Under the pieces are notes generated by a model. It saw nothing but the letters and a program-made list of their open reading frames with translations, did no database searches and was not told the DNA's origin. The translations under genes were made by a program, and so were the position numbers. Source: Tanytarsus gracilentus (Eukaryota > Arthropoda > Insecta > Diptera > Chironomidae). Taken from it: a DNA stretch of 64,000 nucleotides. Below, in pieces: positions 50,301-61,500 of the stretch. Location of the stretch: the NCBI GenBank assembly GCA_038502055.1, contig JAXRKN010000038.1, positions 3,720,001 through 3,784,000 on the forward strand, in the 5' to 3' direction. Position 1 is the stretch's first letter. Every line of letters begins with the position of its first letter.

Positions 50301-51521
50301 ATTATTATTGAGGTCTTTGGCCGTCATAATTGGAGCTTCATCGACCACCTTAAATTCTTCTTCTTTAATTGGTTCATTGTCGTTCACGTCGTCAACGCTC
50401 TCAGTCCTACTAATTATCTCAAATGCCGAATTTGATTGCTTCATGTGACTCTCCGTGTGAGCACTGAGGTTCATGTGCGATTGAGTGGCTTTGATGGGTG
50501 CGTCAAAAAATTTGGCTGGCAAAAAATCCCAGGAAAAGCTCGGCGGAAAACCTTGCTCGGACACTCGAGCTGCATCGGGTATGACAGTGAGGAGACTTCG
50601 ATCAATCTCTTCACCATTTTTACCCTTCTTATAAAATGCAGCATTTCGTCCTTTCTGAGAGTTTTGTGAGAAATTAAGAAAGAAAAATTTATTGAATAGA
50701 AATTAGAGTGAGAACAAAAATTACCACATCCATAGCGAGTTCATCGCTTCCAGCTTGAACCAGCAAATTGAATGTTCGATCATTATTTTTTGCCGCCGCA
50801 GCATAATGCAAAGCGGTTTTTCCATTGTTATCAGTCTCGTGCATTAGATTCGGCCACGTTTCAATCAAATACTCAACAATTTTTGTGTGACCCAAGCCAG
50901 CTGCCTTATGCAGTGGTGTTAGTCCATTAACGTCCTTACAATTGAGCATTTGAGGCGGCACGGGCGGCGAAGTTTTCGCACGAACTAATTCTATATTATT
51001 TTCTATAACAGCTGCATGTATAGACTTGATCACTCCCATGAAATGCGGAACGTAGCTGAGAAATCGCTTTACTTTTGGCGTACTTGCCATCTCATTTCTG
51101 AGCTTTTGTCCGTGCCCTTCGAGGACGACTCTCATTAATTTATCAATATCTTTGTCATGAATCCAAATTCGGATGTTACTTGGCTTGATGACTAATGCTA
51201 TGGACAAATAATGAAAATAATATTTATCGATCAAATTTTGTCCTCCATCACACGTATTGAGGAGAGAAATTAATTATTTATGGAGAAGAAAAACTTCTGG
51301 AAAATTACCATTCGCTTTGCTTTGAACATTTTTATTAAACTCATATTGAATTTTACCAAAATCCTCGGCGTGTGGATAGACTGAAAATTTTAAAAAAGAT
51401 TCAAACAATTTATTTCGCTAATTTGAAATCGAAATCTAAGCGGTTAATTAAATTTTCCAGAAATTGTTTTCTATGTGGATTGTCGTTAAGTAGAAATACC
51501 ATTTTCACTGTTGCTCGCCAT
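47396..51521 (-). CDS. Ankyrin-repeat protein with two similar blocks and an acidic linker
   Basis: Eleven exons in phase: 51521-51500, 51380-51309, 51197-50725, 50654-50160, 49717-49106, 48864-48724, 48599-48456, 48403-48292, 48236-48195, 47781-47624, 47569-47396 (814 aa). Block 1 (residues ~60-200) has ankyrin repeats (GLTPLHKAAGLGHTKIVEYL, GKTALHYAAAAKNNDRTFNL). Residues ~200-600 are a disordered, strongly Glu/Asp-rich linker. Block 2 (~606-790) repeats the same arrangement (GASPLHVAIIFGHTAIIRYL, NRTSLHYAATLNDNGHFYNL), showing internal duplication. A 42-nt micro-exon lies within block 2. I do not recognise a named orthologue. It resembles the ankyrin part of the DPY-30 gene two genes downstream. 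Confidence 0.75.
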
Positions 51522-53652
51522 TTTAACAAAAATCTTCCTTCACAAAATCACTAAAGAGAGCTTTTTTATTTCAATCCTATCTCTTCAAAGCTAAGCTAAA
51601 GACTGTTCGGCTGATGGAAAAACAGCTTTAGTGCCGCATTCAATCAAATTATTGTTGGAAAGTAATAAATTATTTATCCATTGATTGGCGATAGAACAAT
51701 GCGATCTGATGATAGCTGTCCATCGACCTATACAGAGCATAACCGAGAACTCTTTATTTATATTTGTATTTTCCATGTGAAAAGTGGAAAATTAAAAGTT
51801 TCGCTTTTAAGCGTCAAGGAAATTTAAAGTGAGAATTAAATAATTTTAAGAACTAAAAAATTTATAAAAAAATTAAATATTTCTTTCTAGATTAGCAAAA
51901 TATTTTAAAAAATTTAAGAAATTATGAAAAGCTCTCAGTCCTTGTTCATTGTTGAAATTCAATGCAAAAAAAATTTATTTATTAAGCGGCAAATTTTCAA
52001 CTTTTTTTGATAGTTCTTCTTTTCAAACTTTTTAATATTTTTAATGAAAAGCTCACGCTAAAAGTAAGAATTACTCAGCACTTTTTTAAAGAGGTAATAA
52101 ATAAAAAGACTTATGATATCCCAAAAAAAAGTTCTCACGTTATCCCTAACGCAAAGTTTAACTTGTAAGTGCATGAAAATTCAATTATTCATCTATGTTT
52201 ACGGTTCATGTCAAAAGGCTCCCTGCGTGCTACAATTTTTTTTTCGCCCGGGTGTAAATTTTCTTATTTAAGATGCACGCACTTTTATTGCCACATTATT
52301 GACACCAATAAAATTGTTCGATGAGAAATTTTATATTCTCAAGGTTTTTTCTTCGTCTCATAAAGTCAATCATTATCATGAAATAGGTCAATAAAAATTG
52401 TTGACGACCCAATTAATAATATTTTTTTTCGTAATTTAATTAACCGCCTTTAATTAGAGTAATTACCTTTAGGAACTGAAGAGTGGAAGTACAAGCCATG
52501 GGCATTGTGATTGGCATTTGTCAATCGTCTTGTTTTTCGATTCATAATTTTATGTCGTCTTGTCAAAAAAATCACTTTAAGTTATTTAAAAAAAATTAAG
52601 CTTTTAAAAATATTTCCGCAAAGCTTTTTTGTAGTGACCACTTTTCATTGCCGTATCCATGCTTTAAATGAATGAACTTTTTTTCTGCATAAATTACAAA
52701 GTTTATTCACATTGTACGGTCAGCCGAGCCGAGCCGTTTATGTAAAACAGCAAAATTATCCTTGCACTTATGTCCACATGTGTCCACTCATACTACGAAA
52801 ACTTTTTATTCACACAGAAAATTACTTAACAAATATTTTTCTTCTTTTACTTTGGAAGAACGTCCGATACATCTAACGTCTCCTGCCGATCTGATCGGTG
52901 AGCAATGAAAAGTTGGAATATTTTTTTCATTTCCGCAGCTCCTCGTGAACATTCGATGAGCTTTCAACTATTTGAGCGACGTTTACTTTATTTTAAAATG
53001 ACGTACATAATGCGAAAGAAATGAGAACGTTCATTTCACGACAATGTCGCGTGTGTGTCTGTCGTGCTTAATGAGGAATGTCCATAAATGAATGCCCCCA
53101 CTCTACATCCTATTAATAATTGAAATCGAATGGAAAGCATGCGGTCAATGAAGGATAAACGTGCACTGCCCTACTGCCATTATACATAGATAGGGGAAAA
53201 TGATCGATAGATTTTTTGGTGCTATTTGTCTCTTCACTTTTTACACCCTTTTCTTCTTTTATGACCTCCTTTTTTTTGTAACACATCAAATATATTAATT
53301 GATATCACTTAAAGGGATTAAAAAATCGTGCTCCTTATATTTTGTACATATATTGCAAATTTTTAAATCACAGCTCTTACATCGTGCGTGTCTGTGGGAA
53401 GTGTTCTCGTTCGGACGGTTTAGTGGAAACTAAAAATAACAAGTGGGTGCCCGGTACGCAGTGTTCTCAGTTGCACTGTTCACTTGCAAAAGGCATTCGC
53501 CTTTTCCGTGAGAGCTCCGCTTTTTATTTTTTTTTTCTTGTAGGTCACATTTTGCGCGCAGACCACAAATATACGTTGTTACTTATTAAAAAATAAAAAA
53601 ATTCAATCTAAAGTATAAAGAGAGCGGAGCTCTTATAAAAATCTGGGTTAAC
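51522..53652. other. Intergenic region, no gene seen
   Basis: AT-rich. A short minus frame at 51591-51776 has no supporting features. A small inverted pair (AGAGCTCCGCT near 53512 and AGCGGAGCTCT near 53624) frames ~110 bp and may be a decayed element. Confidence 0.5.
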
Positions 53653-53900
53653 CATGATGGACATTCCTCATCAAAAATCATCAACGCCATTCGATTCCCG
53701 GTCACGGAGTTCAACGCATACATGAAGCATGTTTGAAAATGGCATTAGTGGCCTCCTGGCCGGCCATGATGGACATTCCTAAAAATCATAATGCAATCGA
53801 ATCCGAACCAATGACGAGTAACGACATAAGAAGCATAGTTCTGAAAAATGGCATTGTGGCACTCCTGGCCGGCCAGATTGACATTCCTCACAAAACGTCT
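53653..53900. repeat. Imperfect tandem repeat, ~110-bp unit
   Basis: Two full units (starting at 53653 and 53765) and a partial third (53874) share CATGATGGACATTCCT-like starts and CTCCTGGCCGGCCA-like ends. Unit length is about 109-112 bp. The GC-richer composition differs from the flanks. The frame across it is open for 92 codons but has no support as a gene. Confidence 0.75.
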
Positions 53901-53950
53901 CCTGGATGTCACTTCCAGCACATGATTATTGAAAAATTATACTTTAAAAA

Positions 53951-54177
53951 TTTTGTGAAAAAAATTTGTGTAAAAAAATTGGTAAAAAAATTTGTTAAAA
54001 AATTTTGGTAAAAAATTTAAAATTTTGGTAAAAAAATTTAAAAAATTTAGTGTAAAAAAAATTTGGTAAAAAATTTAGTGTAAAAAAAATTTGTGTAAAA
54101 ATTTTAGTGTAAAAAAATTTAGTGTAAAAAAATTTAGTAAAAAAATTTACTGTAAAATTTGTGTAAAAAATTTTGTG
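53951..54177. repeat. AT-rich minisatellite
   Basis: About fifteen variants of a 12-17 bp unit built on GTAAAAAAATTTAGT. It is bounded by copies of a CTGGAT(G/C)TCACTTCCAG sequence (53902-53918; 54185-54200 lacking one C; 54216-54232). Confidence 0.85.
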
Positions 54178-54542
54178 CCTCAACCTGGATCTCACTTCAG
54201 ACTGGATCGGTTTCGCTGGATCTCACTTCCAGCCGCTGTATTGCCAACCAATTTTTCTCATTGCAAGTTTTCTTAACTCTCAACACGTAAAAAACACGTG
54301 TTTTGGATTTTTTGATGTTTTTGGAATTGGAGTGCTTAATGACTGACTTGTGAAAAAAAAGTATTTGAAAACTAGAGAAAAGGCTTGAAAAAGGGGCGTA
54401 CGGGAGTTGTTGGCCCTTAAATGTTGCGGGGCCCGTTGGTGGGTTGGAGTGCTCGGGTTTGGAGGCCAATTTTGTACCCAGAGTTTTTCGATTAAGGCTC
54501 GTGGAAGGACAGAATGGACAAAAGAGAGAATTCGGACGAAAA

Positions 54543-54548
<6 letters not shown>
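54178..54548. other. GC-richer low-copy stretch beside the minisatellite
   Basis: The base composition from about 54390 to 54480 is clearly GC-richer than the flanks. Minus-strand frames run through it but read like repeat-derived sequence (Pro/Arg/Thr-rich), so no gene is called. Origin unknown; a transposon remnant is possible. Confidence 0.35.

Positions 54549-54582
<34 letters not shown>
54549..54582. repeat. AC dinucleotide microsatellite
   Basis: Seventeen perfect AC units. Confidence 0.95.
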
Positions 54583-54585
<3 letters not shown>

Positions 54586-55076
54586 AATAAATTTATTTTC
54601 CAATGATTGTTGCTTTTCTCGCTACATATATGTACTATTTATTTTGTGTAATGGACATTTATTAGACTGCACATATGTATGGTTAAGGATTTATTATTTA
54701 GATTTTTTTGAGACGAAATTCCAAAAAATATTTTAATAATTTTAATTATAAAGAAATACTGCCTTAAAATTCAAATATTTTTTAATGTCTTGAAAGCTTC
54801 CAAAAAAATATCAATGGTCTGTGATTTATTTTTCAATTCTTAAAAGCACATTTCGATCGAGCTAATTAAAAAAATTTTCATTCATAATTTTTTAAGTCTA
54901 TTTAAAAAACCGTTAAATAAAAAATTTGAATCGTCGTAGCTTCTTTCCTCTCACAGGGTTGTGTTCAATTTTCAGGGCTTCTAAAAGTGAAACAGTGAGT
55001 TATTCGTCGCGAGCGTAGGAAAAAAAATTCGGAAAAACTTTTTCTCGTCGATTAACAAAGTTTTGATTAATTCACA
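54583..55076. other. Upstream region and leader of COX5B
   Basis: No coding frame. The COX5B 5' UTR probably starts near 54950-55005, where pyrimidine-rich CTTTCCTCTCAC and an ACAGTGAG initiator-like sequence occur; neither is decisive. Confidence 0.35.
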
Positions 55077-55742
55077 ATGTCTTTTGTGGCAAGAACCGTT
55101 CTCGCAACAGCACGCAGAAATGTGCAATACACTCCAGTTCGCTTCTGCAAGAGTAAGTGTCGTAGAAAAGCTCAAAATTTTGGAGTGTCAGAGTTATGAT
55201 TCGTTGCATAACACTTTTATCGCAAAATCTGTTTGAAAACTGCACGATGCACACTGATTTAACAGTTAAATAATAAAACAATATTTATCTTCAAAAGCCG
55301 CACATTTCTGACACTCAAAAATGCATTTAGAAGAAGTGAAAATATAAATTATTTCGCTTTGCAAAAGTAACCTTTATTATTGATTTTTATCCACTCCTCT
55401 TTTAGTGATGAACGATCCTCTCGAGCACGCTACCGGTCTCGAGAAACGCGAGTTGCTTGCCAAGGCAGCCGGCAACGATAATCCATTCGACATGAAAGTA
55501 TTCAAACGCGGTCCAGGCACCAAGGATACACCAAACTTGATCCCATCCGCTTTTGATGCTCGTTTAGTTGGTTGCATATGTAAGTTTATATACATCCAAT
55601 GAGTCATACCTGATAACTGATGATATGATTTTTAGGCGAGGAGGAACAGACATATGTCAACTGGATGTGGCTCTATCAAGGACACCCAAAAAGATGTGAA
55701 TGCGGCCACTGGTTCAAGCTTGTCGAGAAAGCTCCAGTCTAA
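55077..55742 (+). CDS. COX5B: Cytochrome c oxidase subunit 5B, mitochondrial
   Basis: Exons 55077-55152, 55406-55579, 55636-55742 (118 aa, normal for the family). Residues 1-25 form an Arg-rich amphipathic mitochondrial presequence (MSFVARTVLATARRNVQYTP). The mature part has the COX5B core DPLEHATGLEKRELLAKAAG and NPFDMKVFKRGPGTKDTPN. The Cys residues of the zinc site are kept: VGCICEEEQ and RCECGHWFKL. It is a nuclear-encoded peripheral subunit of complex IV on the matrix side. Poly(A) signal AATAAA at 55796-55801. Confidence 0.95.
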
Positions 55743-55795
55743 AATTCCTTCTATATTTCTGTAGGCATCAACAAAATTAAAATCCTCAAGAAAAA

Positions 55796-55801
55796 AATAA
55801 A
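55796..55801 (+). terminator. Poly(A) signal of COX5B
   Basis: AATAAA 53 nt after the stop codon. Confidence 0.7.
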
Positions 55802-56310
55802 CTTAAAAAATGCTTAATTATTCATTTATAGTTTTTCGTGTTAATGAGAGAGATTCCCAACTATATGAAAATTGAAGATGAATAATGTGGAACTGAAATC
55901 CCCGCAAGAGATAAAAGAAAAAGAAAAGAGTAAAAAATTGCAGAACAATTCAATAATTGGGGAAATAAAAATTGTGAAATTTAGTCAAAAAATTTAAAAT
56001 CCGGTGAGTTTTGCAACAGAAGAAAAAAAGTTTCTCTTTTCAGTATAAAAATATAAATTCTTTCCTTTATTGTCGTCACGCATATATGCGTTGAGAAAAA
56101 GAACATAAAATATGTGAGATTCATAAAAAGAAGATATTTCCATTGATACTTGTTAATACTTTGATAAAATTCTCTTTAAAAGTTAAAAATATTTTTAAGG
56201 CAAAATTATTCTTAAGGCGTTATCTAAGTAAGAGGGAATTTTTAAATAGGGATATTGTTGTTCGGGGGTAGAGATTCTTAAATTTATAGTTGCGATTTCG
56301 AGTCACATGT
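55802..56310. other. Spacer between convergent COX5B and CCDC85 genes
   Basis: Mostly 3' UTR of the CCDC85-like gene; a TTTATT near 56064 (AATAAA on the minus strand) could end it. Nothing else is visible. Confidence 0.4.
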
Positions 56311-58046
56311 TTAGGCTTCTTTGTAACTCGGTTGTACATTTGCTGTTCGTTCAAGTTGCTCACGCACTTCCAGCAGTTGAAGCGATCGAAGAATCTCAAC
56401 TGGCTTTTTAACGGCACTACCGTCAGAGCGTCCTTCGAGTTCTCTGATCTTCTGTTCCAACGATCGTACATAATTAAGTGTTTGATCAGCTATACTTGGC
56501 GTGGCTGTTGCAGACGAACCCGAATTTGACTGCCTCAAATTATAATCCTAAAAATTTTGCGTTTATATGTTAATTGTGATAATCAACAAAAGCTAAAGTT
56601 TATAAATTACTGGATATTGTGGCTCATCGGCATTTGTTGATGAACTCGAACCATCTCCATCGTCACGTAGCATCGCACCGTTACTTGCACCGCAATTTGA
56701 GCACTGTCTACCCCTACTGCTGCGCTCCTCGTCGAGATAAAGGCAAAGCTCTTTAAGCTCTAAATTGTCTCGAATCAACTCCTGTTGCTTCTCATCGAGC
56801 TGCCTCAATTTTGTTTGATATGCTTGCACTTCAGATCGCATCACCGATGCCGTATACTTTCCAAATCGATTCCATTCCCTTGCCAATTTTCGTCCTTTCT
56901 GTCGATCGTCGTCGAGGAAACAGCAGAGATCACGCAGCTCCTGATTGTCGTCTATTAAACGAGCGTTAGCTTCTTTTAAGGCACGTAGTTCACCAATTAA
57001 ACTCTAAAAATTGCCGGATGAATGGGAGAGAGAACAAAAGAGATGAGAATTAGCACATTTATGATTTAATGCTTCAACAATTATATTATGACTCTACTCG
57101 ATGTACACGCTCGTACTACTAAGAATTATTTTTTTTCCACTTTTCCTTTCAATACTTTCGCAGTAACACCGCAGATGTTCTCTTCAACATTTAATGCGAT
57201 TATTGCAGCGTGAAATAATAAAAATCATCCTTTCACTTTCTTCATTTTCATTCATACACGATGTGCCATTCATTATGTGCGATCTTAAATCTTTCAACAG
57301 GTTCCCGAAAAAAAAAAATATAAAAAGTATCACAGTGTCTTAAATGTCAAATTATTAACTTTCACTGCAAGTAGGTCAGCGTCGCCAAAGAGCCTCTTAT
57401 CATCCTTTCATAAAGCTCTCTTGTTCGCACATTTTAGACACATGATGATGATGATGACTTTTGCAAACACATTAACAGGATTATGTGAGCTTACCTGAAT
57501 TTGAGCGTTCGTTGGATTCGCTGTAACGGTTTGATTTGTATTTGATACCTCTGATGTCTCCGATTTTCTCACTTGGAACTTTAGCATGTCTTGTTGCGTG
57601 GGAAGACGCGATGGAAAGGGAATATGAGATTTTTGCTGTTGATTATCTTGGGCTGAGATCGCTGTCGATGTCGTTGAGAGTGCTGGAGATGCGAGTGGAG
57701 TTTGATGTGATAAAAAAGATCCAGGTGGCGGAATTAAGCTGGTTGTACCAGTCGAATATCGTCCTCTTTGAATTCGTCGTGCTGGAATATTGTTGCTGAT
57801 GTGCTGTGGATTAGGTGGCGGATTGTATCGCGGCAAAGTTTGTTGTTGAAAGTTGTTTGATGGCTTGTGTGTGGGGATATTTGAATTTGTTTGTGATTGT
57901 TGTAGTGGCTGGTAAGGAAAGTGGTTTTGTTAAAAATTTAGCTTATTTAAAAGTTAATTTTGAGCTCTTACCGGTTTTGTGGCAGCTAAGCTGATTATGT
58001 TTCCGGGTATTTTCAATGTTCCATTATTAGTATGGGCTTTTTGCAT
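56311..58046 (-). CDS. CCDC85-family coiled-coil protein
   Basis: Exons 58046-57972, 57908-57495, 57003-56611, 56547-56311 (372 aa), every junction in phase 0. The N-terminal ~160 residues are low complexity (Asn, Gln, Pro, Ser). Exon 3 encodes the two-part coiled coil that defines CCDC85 proteins: LKEANARLIDDNQELRDLCC, FLDDDRQKGRKLAREWNRFG, then QQELIRDNLELKELCLYLDE. The C-terminal exon adds a further helix (YVRSLEQKIRELEGR...ILRSLQLLEVREQLER). Family members (vertebrate CCDC85A/B/C, nematode picc-1) associate with adherens junctions and p120-catenin. The exact orthologue cannot be told from sequence alone. Confidence 0.8.
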
Positions 58047-58558
58047 TGTTTAAATGCAGTTTTTCTTGGATAAATTAAATTAATTGACGATCGTCAATTT
58101 TTTTGAAGAGTTTCTTCTTCTTCATACACCTAAAGTTTTTAAAACCATACAATTTCCTTTTGAATTTTTCAAATACGTTATGAATAAAAATAATTTTGAT
58201 GATCATCAACCAAAAAAAAATTATTATTAAAAAATGTCACTTTTGATTAAATTAAAATTATAAATGCTGACTATCACTCTATTTAATTATGTTGCATGAA
58301 ATTTTAAATTTGTGATATCATAAAAAAAAATTAAAACAATTTTTCGGGTAAAACTTTAATTGTTCACTTTTTATTACTATTTCTTAAAATGTAATTTCAC
58401 TTAAGCGGTATGATAATGTAACGAATATACGATAAATATTAGACAGAAATCATTTTGGTATGTAAGAACTAGATAAAACCATTCAGCATGCGTAAGTAGA
58501 GAGATGATAAAAGTAATCTCATAATATAAAAGAATTCAAAAGTAACTGGTAAAAAAAT
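58047..58558. other. Spacer upstream of CCDC85 gene
   Basis: It contains the CCDC85 promoter (none recognised) and the 3' UTR of the phosphorylase-like gene, with a minus-strand AATAAA at 58370-58375. Confidence 0.45.
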
Positions 58559-61500
58559 TTAGACTCCAATTGGCGAATCCATTGCGCAGATTATGGCCTT
58601 CATCACCGACGCGGCATAGAGTGAGGCATAATTTTGCCACTTCTTTGTGCTTGTGCCATCTTTATAATCGCTGATGCCCTTGATGAGAACGAAACTGTCG
58701 CGGCAATTTCCGACGATCGAATCGAGGACGGAATTAAATTCAACGTCAGTTGCAATCAATCCATAGCGCTTTGAATATTCAGTTCGAAGAGTGTCTGATT
58801 TTATCAACTCATATCCACTTCCGATTGGACCGAGGTGAATACGCATTGAAGGCTCTTCATTGGAATCGACTGAGTCGTGCGGTTGTGGATGTTGAACTTC
58901 GATGACATCACGATTTCCAATGTTCATATAAAGCTTATCAGTATTGGCGGCGGGTCGAGTAAAGTCACTTTCAAGTTTTCCTTTCAACTGCCCTAAACCT
59001 TGATTGTAGTACGTCTCCCATGGTTTCTTGCCATCAACCTGCCCTTGCAATGATTTGGCGATATCTTGAAGACAGGGATTGAGTGGATGATAAGTTTTGA
59101 ACTCTTCTCCCGTGCTATAGACATAGCAATAGGGTTTCTCTTTTGCCTCTCCATTCGAAACATTCATTATGTTGTTATCAGTTGGAATTGATGAGACAAC
59201 GACATCGCCGAGTCGAACGTGCTTCTTATAATCTGTGGGAAAAAATAAATGTGCGTAAAAAAATAATCATTTTAAGAGAAAATAAGTTTTTTTTTGTACC
59301 AGTGTAGTGAGGAATTCCACCAGCGACACCAACAATGAAAACGAAATCAACTTTTTGGAAGGTTCCCAAGAGTCTTGTGCAAGTATTGCCAGCTGAAAAA
59401 TAATTAAAATAAAATTTTTTGCAACTTTAATATTTATTTACTCTTACCAGCGATAGAAGAATCGCGAGAACTACCGACAGATGGTAACTTTGTGCTAACA
59501 ACTCTATGGTATCCGATATTTCCGAGCGTGTAGACGTTAGATTCACCTAAAATAATTTCGAAACATAAACTTATTAATTTTCTTGCCTCATTAATCAATC
59601 CGCAATTTACTTAAGTGCTAAAAACATTGAAAACGTGTAAAAATGTGAGATGAGTTTTTGTTTGCTTTCTTATGACCAATCACCAACGTGTTTGAGTGAT
59701 TTATTTTTTCTTTTCTAAAGTGTCTCTAAACTATTTTTATAATTTTGCAAAAAAACATGATTGATGCAGTCCTTATCATCGATGAAAGAGTGACGAAACA
59801 AATATACCAATAACCAAAATTTTAACGACATGGTGAGTGAGTTAACGGACACACATTGAATATTCTGCTGTTTTTGCGCAAAAAAGAATTTATGAAGCGA
59901 AGCGACTCTTACAAAATTTCTTCACTTTTGAATCGCTCACGCGGGGCTTACCAAATCGTTTTCGTTTAGTTCGTCGTCTTTCGAGACCATTAATGTCTTT
60001 TTCTGGAGAAGTTCCTACATTTATGAATTGCGCGCACATATTTACCAAGAGTTTTATTTTTAAATTAAAATGGATGTGAACGGAGGGCAGAAATTAATTA
60101 AGAATGTTAGAGAAAATTTCTAAGTGTAATTTCTGTCGTTGTTAAATGAAATGTTTTTTTTTGGAATCAATTGAAATACTTGAATAACTTACCGACTGTC
60201 GTATAACGAACAAATGTCTCTTTGTTCTCCAACATGGCATCGACGGCGACTTTCTCGCAATATTGTGCAGTGATGATGGCAATTGTTGGCTGTTTATTTG
60301 ATGCAATCGTTGGCATTTGTTTAACGACTTTAATCTCCTTATCATCGTGATGAATTCTCGTAAAGGAATTATATTCCATTGACTTGATAAGACCACGCTC
60401 TTGAAGCGACACAATAATTTTGATGACCTCCTCTTCTGACCACCCATAATCTCTGTAAGTTAAAAAATTATTTATTAGTTTCGGAATAATTTTGTTTGAT
60501 GTTCATTTTTTTATTACCTCGCGAGATCATCAATCGCCACTGGGTTGGGATACGCCTGCTCAATAATTTCCAATACTTTTTCGGGAGTCAACGGAATTAC
60601 TTCAAATTCATCAGTATCAATAGAGACTGTAAGGAAGAAAAAATAATAATTGTTAAAGTGGGTGCGAATAACATTTTAATAAAAAAAAAATTTCAGAAAA
60701 ATATTCGCAAGTTAAGTAAAGCTCAATCAGTTCAAAATAATTCACGAACATTTCTGCGTCTGATTTATGTGACGACATATATGTCATGAGAGGTTAATTG
60801 AGTTATTTTTATTGTATGAAATTATTTTCGCAAACGACAAGAGTTAATTTTGAAAAAAGTTATCACGCGAACAGCAAAAAGAGAGAATTTAATCAATAAC
60901 TTTCTACCCTCACGGCTCACACTATAAAGTCATCATCATTATTAGAATTAGCCTTGATTCTTCAAAAAAAAATATTAACACAATAAAATATAAAGCGAGA
61001 AATGGATGTAAACACCAGCGAACAATGCTGAATGAAATTTATTTTATTGGCACGGAAATCGAATATTATATTGCTATCTAAATAAATCGATATTTAACGG
61101 GCTCGTGCAATTTTTCACCATGTGCTTCAATCTTGATTACAATTCGAGCGTTCGAGGAAAATTAAAACTTTTTTCATGGTGTAAAAGAGGTTTAAGGCAT
61201 GAAATGCTCGCGCGGAGATGAGGCACATTTAAGTTTGTTTAACATTTCGAGTGCAATTAAGCTCTTATAATTGCCTCAACATGAAAATTCATTAGACTTG
61301 TTGCATTTTAATTAGAGAAGCTATCAGTCGAAGCTAATTTCCCATGGTTAATTGAATCATTGCATAGAGAACACACACAAAGACATTGAGATAGAGAATT
61401 TTTTGTTAAAAAACCTTTTGGACATGACTAGTCGTTTATTTATTTTTTTTTTATCAGGGTTTAGCTAGGCATTTTGTGAGTTTTTTTTATGTGAAAAGTT

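Noticed and set aside
53342..54011. Plus frames over the tandem repeats
   Set aside because: They follow repeat units, contain no domain, and lack splice or promoter support.
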